A stretch of DNA of 64,000 nucleotides from Cyprinodon diabolis (lineage: Eukaryota; Chordata; Actinopteri; Cyprinodontiformes; Cyprinodontidae): NCBI GenBank assembly GCA_030533445.1, contig CM060081.1, positions 35,362,111-35,426,110 of the forward strand. The letters are read 5' to 3'. Position numbers and translations under genes: made by a program. The notes beneath the pieces were generated by a model. It worked only from the letters and a program-made list of their open reading frames with translations. It made no database searches and was not told the origin of the DNA. Below are positions 37,001 to 52,000 of the stretch, piece by piece (position 1 is the first letter of the stretch; the number at the start of each line of letters is the position of its first letter).

Positions 37001-40000
37001 TACTCAAACCTTTAACAAACCAGTCGGTCTGAGTGACAGCTCCCTTTAGTCGGCTCAAACAGGCCGGAGCCATCAGGGGATTCCATGTTACTGAAGGGGT
37101 GCACTTGGTCAGCAATAATGTAAAAGTGGGTGGCATGTGTCAGAGTAAAACACAAGTGACTGAGGAAACAAATGTTTCTAAGAAAACACTGCATCAAACT
37201 TCACCCTCTGTTCACTTCACCCATCCTAGTGCCATATCTAATTTAAACAATAAAACCTTATTTTACAGAAGAAGATAAATAAAAGAAGAAAATATATTAA
37301 ATCCAGATAAGAGCCAAATAAGATAAAATCCATAGATTTATAAAATCAAAGATTAAATTAAATGAGAAAGTAATAATTAGTATTAATATGACGATATAAA
37401 AAAAGAATATAGGGTACATATACATTAGACTTAGAAATGTATTTTATTAAAAATGAAAATATGAATACCTTCTTTTTCGAAATTGAAAACAAATTATATA
37501 TTACCTTTAACTTTAATGGGTGTCCTAGAGCAGGGATCTGATGAAGACACACATAGGTTGTTATAGACCCTGCGACCACACCGTCTACCATTTTTCTGTA
37601 CTGTTATCGGCTCTGGAGTCTTTATCTCCTGCCTGCCATGACAGCGATTGGAGACCCATGGAGACAAACATCAGAGAGAGAGAGACGGCAACTGTCAGAG
37701 AGAAACAAACCAAAGATATGGCAGACAGAGATGGTCTCGAGAGTGCAAAGAGAAGAAGATATAGAATAAAATAGGCAGAGAGAGGATGAAACTGGGAAAA
37801 GGAATGCAAGAGCAATATAGAGAGAAAGGTAGAGGTAAAAAGAGAAGATAGGTTAATATGCAATTCTAAAGTGGGTGATGAGCAGTAAGTGGACAGAGCA
37901 ATACACTTTGTGAAGTGCTCTTCCACCCTCAAATTATCACACTTATACCGACTCACACAGTTCTGTATAGTTCAGTTCGGCCGCAGTAGAAAATATGTGT
38001 CAAAAGCTGCCAATCAGAGTGCTTCCGGACGTTCATACCTTCTAGCAAGTGTGTGTGAATACTTTAATTTCATTTTTCTATTTCTCTGCAGGTGGCCAAA
38101 CACCTTTGCAGATTTGTGAGGATTTGTTATAGTGTTTCCCTTTTGCCTTATTTTGTTGGACCTTTATGTTATCATGTATTTCCATGTTTGTATGCAGCAT
38201 CCTGCTCACAGCACAGAGGGAGCATATTGCCAGGAGGTTATCATGCTGAGAACCTGAAATCCAAAGGCCACGGGCAAAGCTGCCAATCTGTCAGACAACA
38301 GGTGTGAAGGAGTTTATCTAAGGACTCAAGTAAGCATTACTTCTATTACTGAAAATCCCACACATCTTGTAACAATAATGCAACAGTTTTAAGGACAACT
38401 TGTTTCTCTTGAAGTGTCTGCGACTGCTTTTACTTTGTTGTTTGGAGTCATTATTGTGCTATTTTTGCTCTTTAAATTGGTGGTGCATGCTTTGTTATTC
38501 ATTATCCATTAGCTCCATCTCTGCCTCCCGGTGTCTCGCAATAATTCACTTAGGTTATAAGCTAACCCCTGAGCCCGCTCTGTGCCGTCTGGAGACCCCT
38601 GAGCCTGCTCTGCGTCTTCCAGAGACTCCGGATGTGGAGCCACAATCGGTGGTTCCCTCTGTTCCTGAGGTGGAGCCACAATCGGTGGTTCCCTCTGTTC
38701 CTGAGGTGGAGCCACAGTCGGTGGCTTTCTCTGTTCCGGATGCGGAGCCGCAGTCGGCGGCTTCCTCTGATGTGGAGCCGTAGTGGGCGGACCTGTTTGA
38801 GCCTGTTGCTGAGCAGCGGGGGCGGAGACGGCGTCCTTCTCGGAGCTTCCTGCTGAAGCGGAGACAGTGTTTCTCCCGGTGCTTCCTGCTGAAGCGGAGG
38901 TGACACCCTCCTCCAAGGCCCCTGCAGCTTCTGAGACTCTGCTCTGCTGCCGATTCCATGGCCGGTCACCTGAGACTCTTCCTGGCATCCCTGGTTCGCC
39001 CTTCACCCTCCATGGGCGAGTTGTTTTGTTTTCTTTGGGGCGTCTGGAATCCGCCCTTGAGGGGGGGGTACTGTTAGGATCCGGGGCTTTGCCCACCAGA
39101 GGGCACCATGGATCCATGCCTGGGGAGTTTCGACTCAGCATGAACAGCTGTTTTCCATTCTGCTGATTAAGGAAGCTTTCCTATATAAGCTGAGTGTGAC
39201 CTCCCCTCTGAGCTGGATCGTTGTCTTACCTGTGCCACCATGCCTGTCTGAACTTGGAACCTGCAGTTTCCATGTGTTCCAATAAATATTGGACTTTTAA
39301 TCCTCCCTCTGTGTCTGTGAGTCTGCATTTGGGCTAGTAAAACCATCGCTTCATGACACTATATTTGCTATTTCCAACAATACAACTGTGGCACCCGGTG
39401 GGGGTGGGTAGAGGAGCTCTACTAAGCCAATAAAAAACCATAGTCCAACTAACAGTTATGGGTCACAGGGGCAGCAGTCTCAGCAAAGACTCACAGACTT
39501 CCCTCTCCCCACACACCTCCTCTTGGAGAAGCCTGACAGGCTCCCAGGCCAGCCGAGAGACATTGTCCCCCCATTGTGTCCTGGGTCACCCTCTAGGCCT
39601 CCTCCCTGTTAGGACATGCCTGGAACACCTCCTGAAAGAGGCATCCAAAGGGCATCAGAAACAGATGTCCAAGCCACCTCAGCTGACTCCCCTTGATGTA
39701 GAGGAGATGCAGCCCTACTCCAAGCCTCTCCTGAAAGATTGAGCTCCTCACTCGATCCCTAAGGGAAAGCTATTGTTTCAATAGAAAATGTTGGAAGAAC
39801 ATGACCGTCAATATATTCTCTAATGTGATGTTTTGTTATCTAATCTAATGTAATCTAATTCTATTGAAAGTTTTCTAAATAACATTTTACTTAAAGATGC
39901 ATTAATGAGTCTTCTAATGGTCCTGCCACAGAACTGCAACAATCTTGTACTCGTTCTCATAGCTCGCAATCGAGCCACCTTACGTGGAGTTGCCATTGGT

Positions 40001-43000
40001 GTCTGAGTTCAGCCAGTCGGTTCTGTGTCCACAAAATTTAACTTCAATATAAGGTCTCCATTGTTAGCTAGATTGGACCCATTTAACATAGACGACCTTG
40101 ACGTCGCAACCGCCTTACAAATCAGGAACTTCTGTTTCCAAGTAAATTAAGGAAAATAGGCCTAGATGTTTTCTTTATATAAATGAAAGAAAAAAAGGTT
40201 TATAGATTAATTGGTGCTGAACTACTTAGGTGTCAGTCTGCTCGTCAAATGATCTTTAGATGAGCAGATACACCCTTGACAATTTGGCAGTCTGCTGCAG
40301 GGCAACACAGAGACATATAGAAACATACGAAGATGCAACACATACTCACACCTAAGGAAAATTAGAGATGCTAATCAACCTCATATTCAGGTTTTTGGAC
40401 TGTGGGAGTACCCAGAGAAAACCTCCACATGCACAGGGAGAACATGCAATTTTCATTGAGAAAGACCCAAGGCCTTGAAGTGAACCAAGGACCGTCTTGC
40501 CGCTAATATATTTTAAATAGGCCAAAAGGCTCATATGTCTTTTGTCCCAAAAAACCCACAACATTTCCCCCTGTTCAAAAGTACTTGTGTTTTTTTTTAT
40601 TTTCATCTGATCATGTGACTCCTGGCCAGCAAGTGGCCATCAGAGGCTGATTGCCACACGTTACCCCCTGTAAACTACACAACAAAGGATGCACAATGAG
40701 GATGAAACCCAGCCTATTATATAAAATTGTCGCACAACTGAGAAATCTGACGAAAAAGAACAAAGATAATGTATAGTGTATGCCTACCCCTCTAGTAGAC
40801 AGCTGCAATTTTTCAGGATGTGATTCTTAGTGCAATTAAAGATACATATATTAAAAATTATCTTTGCCAAATTGTGGGCTGAAAAGTTCAATATTAATTT
40901 GTAGTATTTTCCAAATGTGTATTCCTAACTTTATTTACCCTTTATATTCATATCTCATATACAGGTGCTGGTCATAAAATTAGAATATCATGAAAAAGTA
41001 GATTGATTTCAGTAATTCCATTTAAAAAGTGAAACTTGTATATTATATTCATACATTACATACAAACTCATATATTTCAGATGTTTATTTTGTTTAATTT
41101 TGATGATTACAAATGACAACAAATGAAAATCTCAAATTCATCATATCAGAAAATTAGAATATTACTGAAGACCAATAAAAACAAAGGATTTATAGAAATG
41201 TTGGCCAACTGAAAAGTATGAACATGAAAAGTATGAGCATGTACAGCACTCAGTATTTAGTTGGGCCTCCTTTGGCCTGTATTACTGCAGCAATGCGGCG
41301 TGGCATGGAGTCGATCAGTCTGTGGCACTGCTCAGGTGTTATGATAGCCCAGGTTGCTCTAATAGTGGCTTTTAGCTCTTCTGAATTGTTGGGTCTGGTG
41401 TATTGCATCTTCTTCTTCACAATACCCCATAGATTTTCTATGGGGTTAAGGTCAGGAGAGTTTGCTGGCCAATTAAGAACAGGGATACCATGGTCCTTCA
41501 ACCAGGTACTGGTAGCTTTGGCACTGTGTGCAGGTGCCAAGTCCTGTTGGAAAATGAAATCTGCATCTCCAAAAAGTTGGTCAGCTGCAGGAAGCATGAA
41601 GTGCTCTAAAACTTCCTGGTATGTGGCTGCGTTGACCCTGGACCTCAGAAAACACAATGGACCAACACCAGCAGATGACATGGCACCCCAAACCATCACT
41701 GACTGTGGAAACTTTACACTGGACTTCAAGCAACGTGGATGAAGTGCCTCTCTTCTTTTCCTCCAGACTCTGGGACCTTGATTTCCAAAGGAAATGCAAA
41801 ATTTACTTTCATCAGAGAACATGACTTTGGACCACTCACCAGCAGTCCAGTCCTGTTTCTCTTTAGCCCAGGCAAGACGCTTCTGACGCTGTCTGTGGTT
41901 CAAGAGTGGCTTGACACAAGGAATGCGACAGCAGAAACCCATGTCTTTCATACGTCTGTGTGTGGTGGTTCTTGAAGCACTCACTCCAGCTGCAGTCCAC
42001 TCTTTGTGAATCTCCCCCACATTTTTGAATGGGTTTTGTTTCACAATCCTCTCCAGGGTGCGGTTATCTCTCTTGCTTGTACACTTTTTTCGACCACATC
42101 TTTTCCTTCCCTTCGCCTCTCTATTAATGTGCTTGGACACTGAGCTCTGTGAACAGCCAGCCTCTTTAGCGATGACCTTTTGTGTCTTGCCCTCCTTGTG
42201 CAAGGTGTCGATGGTCGTCTTTTGGACAACTGTCAAGTCAGCAGTCTTCCCCATGATTGTGTAGCCTATAGAACTAGACTGAAAGACCATTTAAAGGCTT
42301 TTGCAGGTGGTTTGAGTTAATTAGCTGATTAGAGTGTGGCACCAGGGGCCATCAATTTTGAACCTTTTCACAATATTCTAATTTTCTGATATGATGAATT
42401 TGAGATTTTCATTTGTTGTCATTTGTAATCATCAAAATTAAACAAAATAAACATCTGAAATATATGAGTTTGTATGTAATGTATGAATATAATATACAAG
42501 TTTCACTTTTTAAATGGAATTACTGAAATCAATCTACTTTTTCATGATATTCTAATTTTATGACCAGCACCTGTAGACCTCCAGTTCTCATGCTGGATTT
42601 CAGCAACACTAATTTTAACAAATAATTCATGTTTTATAAATAACAGGAATAATTTAATTATATTATTTCCTGGTAAAAATCTATCAAAAGACTATTTCTA
42701 TTTATATAGACTAGGTATTTTTTCCTAAATATCAAGCTTATGTTCATGGTAAACAGAAACAGGATTATCTACAAAACTGAAAATTATTGAGAAATATTGT
42801 GTAGTTTGAGCTTCTGTCCTTCAAACTGAAACATCTTATGTTCAAACATTTTGCAACATTTTTTTGGCGGTCAAGTGTATTTTTTGTTTGTATTTTAGTA
42901 AATGGACAAGATCACTCAATAACTTATTGGCACGGTTAGAGTGTATTGAGTCTATAGCCGAACTTCATAGAAAAATCTTTTATCTCCTCCTTCATTGACC

Positions 43001-46000
43001 TCTCTGATTACAATCTTTTTTTTTTAAGTGATCCTTATTCTGTTCAATGACAGTTTAATTTTTGGGTCTTTAACTAGGTAAGAAAAGGCTCCTTTCAGTC
43101 AAGTCTCTCTAGTGGCTCAAAGCTGCGATTCTTTTACAACACAAGCAGAATAAGGAAGAGAAAAGAGCTGTCAACATTTCTTTAGCACATATAACTATAG
43201 GTCTGAGTTTAGAAATGAGTACCATTTGTGGCCTCTGTAGTAATTACAGTTTAACATTCTTTTATTGTGACATAAAAAGGGAATACAGACAATGTGGTCT
43301 GGAATGTTAAGAGGTTTACGGGAGGCTCTCTGATTATAAATTCCTGTTTTGAGACTGAATGTGTCAGTCTTGGTTCTGTTATGTTTTCTTTTGAGTATTC
43401 AGTTTTACTTTGCTCCACGTTTTCTAGTTTAATTGGTCTAATTCCTGTTTTGTTGTGCTTTCTGGTTATATTTAAGTTCTTAGGTTTTTATTTATTGCCC
43501 TCTGTTGCCTTTTTGTGCTGTTCTCCTTTTCCCTAGCTCTTTTCTAGACTCCTCTCTTCACACCTGCTCCCAATCAGCTCGTTAGTCCTCTCTTTGTGCA
43601 GTCTCCCATATAAACTCTCCTTGTGCAGTTCCTCAGTGCTGGTTCCTTGTCATACTTCGTCTTACTTCGCCGTGATTGCTTTCCCCTGATGTCTCCATGG
43701 TTCTGGTTTGTTTTACTATTTTCATGTTGGATTTTTGGATTCCTTCCTCAGTTGTTTGTGAACATTTCATTAAGTCTACAAAAACTCACCTCTGTCTCAG
43801 CATCTGGGTCCTCAAACCTCAACCAAACCCTGACAGAATGTGATCACTAATATGTCATAACGCACAAATAACGGCTCACATCGGAACTTTTTCCTTCTGG
43901 CAACTTTTTCCTTCTTCTTCCTTTTGAATATTGTGTCACTACTGTGTGTATAATATGCTGCAACTGGTTCAAGTTGTACCACCAAGTAAGGCATAAGCTA
44001 ATATAAGTTGAGCTATATACTCACGAGGCAGGGCTGCTCTGCTCCTCCACAGCCTCCATGGCACATTGAAGGGACCTCTGTAGAGACAAAAGCTGAGTGG
44101 ATGTCTCTCTTAGCATGAACCTGGTGACGAACTGACCCAACACACTGGCGCCCTGGTACTCCTGAGAGAGAGAGAGAGAAAAATGACAACATTTTGCATT
44201 CCATCCTACATAAACACATAGTTAAAAAGAACCAATAAAACTGTCGAATGTATCCAAGGTTAATGAATTTATCTAATCATTCTAAACTTCAAATTTAGAT
44301 ACCAGGGACAAACAACTTCAATAGGATATATACAGTAATTGCGGCTGGAGTCTCGCACCATGAATGTGATTACATGTTCTCAGAACAGTCATAGAACGAC
44401 ACTTCAAAACTCCATGGGAGTCCAGAATGTTGAGCCTACAGCATTTTGAATGTCATCTGGGGTCTTTTGCAATCTTGTGGACGAGAAACATTCTGCAATT
44501 TTGATCACTCTTGGCAAGGTTCTGCATCATGCTTTCTCTAACTGCACACAATAGTTCCCACTGAATTTGGCTGATGGATAAATGGCAATAGAACCCATAA
44601 GGTGTAAGTGACTTGGTTTCATAACTGTTGTTACATTTCTTTGGACAAGGGAATAATGTACTAGTTCCTGAGACTTTTTACCCTACTTCATGTTGTCAAA
44701 AACATTTTAGTAAATAATTTTTGTGTTTAAATATGGTATATCTCTGATTTTAAAATCTCTTTAAAGCTACAGTGTGTAATCTTTAGCGACATCTAACGTC
44801 CAGACTGCAGACCGCAGCAACATGAACACCTCCCCCCCACCGCTTCTCCCCCCCAACAGTACGGCAAGCGTTACGGGACAAAATGTCTTCCACGACGTCC
44901 GCATCACCTACCTTCTCAAGTGATGAGGTTTGTTTACATAGATAATTTTACAGATAGTATTCTCAGGCATAATACTGCCATCTATTGTTCAGTACCGTAT
45001 CTTGCACTCGCTAGTTTGTTGGCTCTGCGCTGCCGTAGCGCAAAGATGTCTGCCTCCATGGCTGCGAGACCCGATCCTATGTAATTATAAATAACGAATT
45101 CTAAGGCAACGCAAATATTAAGGTTAAGAGGCTGAGCTCGTAGATGATGATAAATAACATAGTTATGTATAATATATTACATTTCTGACTGTATATCCCT
45201 GTAATTATTACACACTGTAGCTTTAAATATTAATAATAAAAAAAAACGTGTGATTCAAAGCGAAAACAGAGGTAAACATTATCACAGAACTGAACTTCCA
45301 GAATCAATCTGGGTGAAGTATTTGTCACCGGATTTTGCTTGACAAGAACAAATAGATAATGCTAACCATTCATTGTGCTAAAATCTTACCTCTTTAGTTT
45401 TGTCCATTGCTTTTAAAATGCTAATGTTCAGGCTCTCCAGAGCTGAAAGAACATTCAGATATTCTCCAAGGTGTTCAGAAAAGTAATCTAATAAAATAAA
45501 GGAAAATAAATACTTAAGCACACATTCCAATAAAAATATGATGAAAAGTAATACTTTTACATCTTGCCAAGACAAAATTCTACAGGAATCAGGGAGTCTG
45601 CAGATTAGAACAGGCCACAAGTGTTTAAGGGTTTTAATTAGAGAATTCACCGACAGCAGCCATAAGGGATGAAGCACACATACACAATGCATAAATAAAG
45701 TTTCTACACATTTTTAAGTACAATGTTAATTTACTAAACAAATACAAAAAAATGTTTAAGCACTTTAAATGCATAGCCAGGAATACCATTTATGAAAACA
45801 GTAGGTATTGCATCTTAAGCAAGATTCTAATTTTATATCTTCGTACAGTATTACACAGTAAGCACTTATCCACATTTAACAAAATCTAACTTGTCAAACT
45901 TTTTGGTTCATTCCTGCTAAGACTGTCCTCCAAAAAGGTTTACTAAATAATCCATACTAGACCAAAAAATAAATGTTCCCAGAAGTTGATAAGAGTTAAA

Positions 46001-49000
46001 AGTTGCCGCGTCGGAAAACAGCGGACTTCTTTTGACATCAAATGGAAAGTAAGCCATTCCCATGTAATCAATTATGCAGAAGTCTTACTCTGGGCACAAC
46101 TGATGTTTACCCATCTGCGTGCCCCATTTCTTAGCTTTATTCAGGGCATCTGATACACAGTGAATTTTAAGATGATAAAGGAGGACAACTGCTTTTAGAT
46201 TTAGGCTAGCTAAGTGCTTTGATGTAAAGGAAAAACAAACAAAAACAAAACACTAAATGGTAAGTAACTCCATATAAGATATAGTTTAACACAATAAAAA
46301 AGGTTATCTGTGAAATAACATATTAGACCAAGAAAACATGATGAGCATGGCCAAAAACAAATGTAAAAGTGCTTTGAAAGCAAATAATCTATGCTGATTT
46401 TCAAATCTTAAGTTCTTGCCTCATATTATCATACAACATCATTATGGATCAGCTGATATTTGCCTATGATAGCATATCCAAACATATGATGCAATCTTTT
46501 ACTAACCTGAAAGCTTGTCAGTGTCCAGATTGCTGCTGGGCAGAACACAGGAGGAGATAAGGGAGGGCAGTTAATTAGGCACATGCAAAGGTGTGCTGCA
46601 TTTTATTTCTACTTGAGATACTGTTTGACTCTTATACTGAGTATATTGCAGAGTTATCCCAAAGAACTACACATATTAATCTAATCAAAACCATAAAAAA
46701 GGTCATTATTTGAGTTGGAAAACCCGATAAAAATAGTCTTGACTGAAAATAAAGATTGCCCTTTATTTATCATTAAAAAGTATCCATTTCTCTTTTTTGT
46801 AAAACTGTATTTTAGGATTAAATGTGCCTTCAACTTTAAAATGTATATTTGATTTAATACATTGCAGGAAAATATCCTTTCTGTTTGTTTACCATTCAGA
46901 AAAGGAGGTCATCACACTAGATGCTGTAAAAAGCTTTTGGTATGATAATTATTATAATAACACTTTTACTGAAAAGCCCGAAACAGCAACCTTTTGCTTT
47001 AATGGCATATTAGGGGTCATTTTCATTGTTTTATTGGTGAAAAATCAAGCCAGTTAATGGCTGATGTTGTAAGTGTATTCCAATAGGTCACATTACAGTG
47101 AATAAGCTATACTGATGTGTTGAAGAACATGACTAATCTATAATTCAACATTGGAGCTATTATCATGCCAGCTGCTTTGCAATGAAAGTGTAAGAGAAAA
47201 TTGATGGTGAGCTACTATTGCAATATAATAACCATTGTCTTTTAAAACGAAAAACTGCTTGCTAAGTAAGCCTCACCATATTTGATCAAATGTGTCTTCG
47301 TAATGTTTTATGGGCTGTTACTAAAACACACAATTTAAGAGTAAGATTATAAAACATGTGTTGTAATTAAATCTGCAGTCGATCAATTAGAAATATTTCC
47401 CTTAAATGCAAATTCATAATCTGTAACAACAACAAAGCAGTCAGTCTAATTAAAAACTTCTTGAAAATAAATAGGCCTTTTTCCAATAAACCCGAGACTG
47501 GGAGACCTCAGCACCAATGTTCAAATGTTTACTCCAGATCATTTCTTCAGAAACGCTCAGACAGATTTTTATTTTTTCCACTGAGCAGGCTTTTGAATTT
47601 GGCAGTTTGCTCAATAGTTTTTAATTCGTCTGTCTGTTTATTTTTAGGGGGGATTCATGATATTACTATGTGGACTGTCATTAGTTTATGCAGCTTTCTT
47701 TTCTTTGTTGTTATTTTGTTGAAGACCTTCCTGAAATTGGAAGTCATTTAACTTGCGACTAATGACTAGGAAAGGAAACTAAAATGTTAATTATTTCCCC
47801 TTTTGATTAGAGCCCTATTCATCAAAATAAACACACAACAACTTACTTATTCTGACGGCCATCTATAGAATAAAAAAGTTCCTGTAGCTCTTCGGTTGTC
47901 AGGATTCCATCAGCAAAGTAAGCATTGAACTCGTCAAATGACAACTTGCCATCATCTGAAAAAAAGAAAAGAAACAGACTTATGACAGCTAAAATTAACC
48001 ACTGTTGTAACCAATATTGCAAACGTAATATATTTCTAAATATCTGGGCAAGGCAAAAAAAATTATATTAAATACTAGTAATGATAGTTAAGTGAGTAAT
48101 GACAGGTATATATTGTGGATAGTAAATAAGTCCTTGGTTTTTATCATTAATTTCAGACCCTGCTTGGTATATCTTGAGCAAAGTTATGGTAAACGATGCT
48201 CCTAAAAATTAATAGCAGAAGATTAACGGATGGACTCTAATTATTAAAGAAGAGCTCCTTCATGAGCAAAATATCAATCACTATGCTACTACAAATAACA
48301 CATGGTGGCCTAGAGTAAGCTTTTACTAGTGCAAAACGACTAGTTTTTAAATACTTATGAAAAGGGAGAATTGAACAGATTGCATCTGCAGCAGGCAATT
48401 CTTAGCAATGACACTCAGGCAACCAGATTTATGCCAGCAGGAGTTGGAAGATCTGTTAGTCATTGTGACTGAAGAACATTTTAAGATCAGAGATGAAAAG
48501 GACCAAAAATAAACTCGACAATGTTGAACGGAAACTGATTTTGACCCAAAGCATTTCCTGCAAAGAGAAAAAGAAAAAAAATCTGATTACATTGTAAGTA
48601 CTATTTTTTGTAAAAGGAAGGTTTGCTCTCTTTATCATCCTGAAGCAACTTTTAGATTAAAAAGATTTATTGTCCTCTTCTTTGCATAGAATCAAATTAC
48701 TAAAAGGTGCCTTGCAAAAATATTCAAGCCGATTAAAAACTGTAATATAAATTTAAAACTTTATTAACCTGAAGGTACATTTTGCTCAGTGATTGAAACA
48801 CATACTGTAACACTGACCATCACAAATAGACACAAAAAAGACAATCATTTTGAGAAAAACATGGCCAAATGAAGACAATGTACAAAAAGTATCAAAGGAA
48901 AGATCAAACTTAAACACATAAAGCTATAATGTATATCTTGGGTTTTTACAGCATCAGGTTTATCTTCAATTAAAACTTAAAAGCCACCTGTTGTAGTTTT

Positions 49001-52000
49001 TGTTGTTTCTTTTAACTATGACATGTTACTTTTTTTTATCTCTTATTGTTTTTACCCGTACAGTGTCCTTGAGTGTTTTTAAAGTTGCTAAAAATAAAAT
49101 ATATTAATATTATTATTATTACTTTTTGTTTAAAACCAAAATGCTTAAATTGTTGCACATGAAGACTGTCACTTCTCAATTCTACCTTCAGCTTTTGATT
49201 TAAAATGGACACAATGCTGAAGGGCATCTCTCTAAATGGTCCCCGGCCAGGCAACGATGAGGTCGAATGACAGTGAGTTACTGTTAGCTGACTTAGCGAA
49301 GCTAAAAAGTGCAACATAAGGACCATCTGTTAATTTAGGGCTGTTTTCATTTGTCATTACCGCTGACCAAAATGTTTCGCAACAAGTTAAAAGTCAGACC
49401 TTTCTAAGGTTAAGTTTCTAAGGTTCTTGTACACATTTATGAGAAAAAGATGACCTTTTTTTTTTTTTCTTCATAAGTGTCTTCGGATAACCTTTAGAAG
49501 AATACATTGAAGAAAACTATTATATCCATGTCCTAATATAAATCAAAACTAGAATAAAAGTGCTGTTGCACACTATCTTTAGCACTCTTTGTAAGCACAG
49601 AGAAAGCCAGATACAAGTAGTGGGAAAATAAAATCATCATGCTATTTCAATGGCTCTCATTAGATAAAAGTATTGGACAAAAATGCATTGCATTTTACAA
49701 ACTATTCAGGAATATATGTTACATTTACACAATACTTCCTATATAACATGTTTAGGATTGCTATTTTACCATAATTTATAGAAAGTTTGTGCTGTTTACT
49801 TAGATCTTTGCACCATCTGTACTGTGGCTTACATACTGTGAAACAAAGATCCCACCACATGTCTCTCCTGGTGTCATATCTGGAAAGATTCCTATATTTG
49901 GAGTGCAGAATTAAACAGACAGCATCCATTTGATGGACAAACGATATACACAGGCAGCTTTGACAGTCCTGGGGTATGTCTGCATACATCAAAGAAGGAT
50001 GATTTCAGTAAGAAAAATGTGCAAGTAATGATCTTTATATATATTATATATATTTGACCTTCTCTGAGTTAAAGTTTATTAGTCTTAAGTCTATAAAACA
50101 TTAATTGTTTGATTTGTTATACACATTATAAGCAGCATTAAAACCACTTATTATAAGTCACTCCAACTCAGGTGGGTAACTATCTTTGGAGTTTTTTATT
50201 TGAATATGTCTTTTCCTTTATATGAATTTGAACCGGGTTGGTATTACAAATCTTATTTTCGACATTAGGTTTCACTAGTGTCAAACTGAAATTATCACTA
50301 AATACAAAAATTATTCAAAATAATGATGAATTATGGGCATCAATAATGGAGTTCAACATTTATTTTGTTTGTATTTGTAACATTTGCAATGATTTAATCT
50401 TGATGGTCTTACAGGAAAAAGCAGAGATGAAGCTCCCATCATATTAAATCCGGTTAGGAGAGTTCCAGGTAGGGAACATATTTCAAATGCCAGCTGATGC
50501 TTTGGAAGTAATAAATAATTCATCTGTGACCCAATGACACACATGCTAACAAATCTAAAAACCATCAGGCCTTGACATGATCACAGTGGCTTCATCACTC
50601 TCTACTAAAGGTAATCTTTGTATATGCATCCACTGTATTAGCCCTTCTATAGAATAGCCTTAAGTTGTTGGTATGGGAGTGTTTATAAAAATTATCACCA
50701 ACACTGTGACATGAAGATTGCAGATAATCATGAACATAATAAATACCATCTAGAATGTTTTCTTAATAATCCAATAATCCAAACCAGTCTGCAGCACACT
50801 GTTGGTTGTTAAATGGAACGCCTGTATCTCTTCTTCAAATTTAAAGTTAACTTAGTTGTAAGCTATGTAGAACCATATGAGAAAGTGGAGATGTCCTGCA
50901 AAGTAGAGCATAAAGTAGGCCACACTGATATCCCTTCAAAGCTCTGTCCCAATGCAGGCTCTCTTAAGTGGTCTATAAATTCCCTACAAGCCCTTCAGTA
51001 GTAACCGGCATTACATAGAGAGATAGCTCTGGTTTCTTTATTGGAACCTTCTATGGATCCCTGCATACTCAAGCTATTACTGGTATTCTTAGCATCCCCG
51101 GCCTCCTTAGGATATGTTTCACAAACCCATCTAAGAAATTCTGAAGTTACTTTCAACTTTCCATATCCTCAGACACAGATGTGTGCTCCTTTTAGTCTCA
51201 GTTTTCTAGAATCCTTTATACTTGTGGTTCAGAGCTATAATTGTCTTTTTTTTAAGCTACCAGGTAAGCAAAAAAATCTGAGATTATCTTTAATTGTTTA
51301 CTGAGTTCTAATACCTCCATAAAAGGCCTAAATCCAGTATTTAGTTGGAAAACTTTTTTCAATAAGTTTTTTTTTTTTTTTTACATTTTATTGATCCGTG
51401 GCCATTTAATGATTGATGATTGAAATGAACAAATAATTTAAATAACAATTTGCTCATGATCACAATAATTTACAATAAAATGATATATGGGACATGATAA
51501 ATGTGTAGATAAGGTCTTTTAGTCAGGTAAAATTAAAATTGAGCTTGTTGATCAGGTTTACATGACACACTGGAAAAAAAATGCAGCAAATAATTCTTTG
51601 TAGACTACTCCTTCCATGTTGTAGAGAGATCATGACGTGTCTTTATCTTTCTTTAGCACGAACAAGAAACAGGGTAAGGTTTGTGGGAGGATGTGTGGTG
51701 CTACATACAATTCTTTCCTGGAAATAAAAAACTGCTAGACTACAGGCGGGTTCTCATTCCAACAGGAAAGAGAGAATAAAGATAAAGCCAGAGCTGCCAT
51801 GGAACCATTAAGCTTAAAAATAAAATAAATTTTATTAATTCATTCCTTTTAAGTTGTTATTTTCATTTAGAAATATGTAGCAAATGTTCAGACCAACTTA
51901 CAATTGGGACTGCAGTTTTATACAAACTGCAAGCTTTTATAAAATAGTCACCTAAAGGGGTTCCTGAATACTTGTGCATGCTACACTTTTTGGAATTTAA

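Noticed and set aside
38509..39141. Minus-strand 210- and 135-codon ORFs over the LTR-element tail
   Set aside because: Shadows of the plus-strand repetitive tail; the LTR and polypurine tract fix the element's direction as plus.
48705..48760. GTGCCTTGCAAAAATATTC resembling another Tc1-family end
   Set aside because: No matching inverted partner, TA boundary or transposase found nearby.
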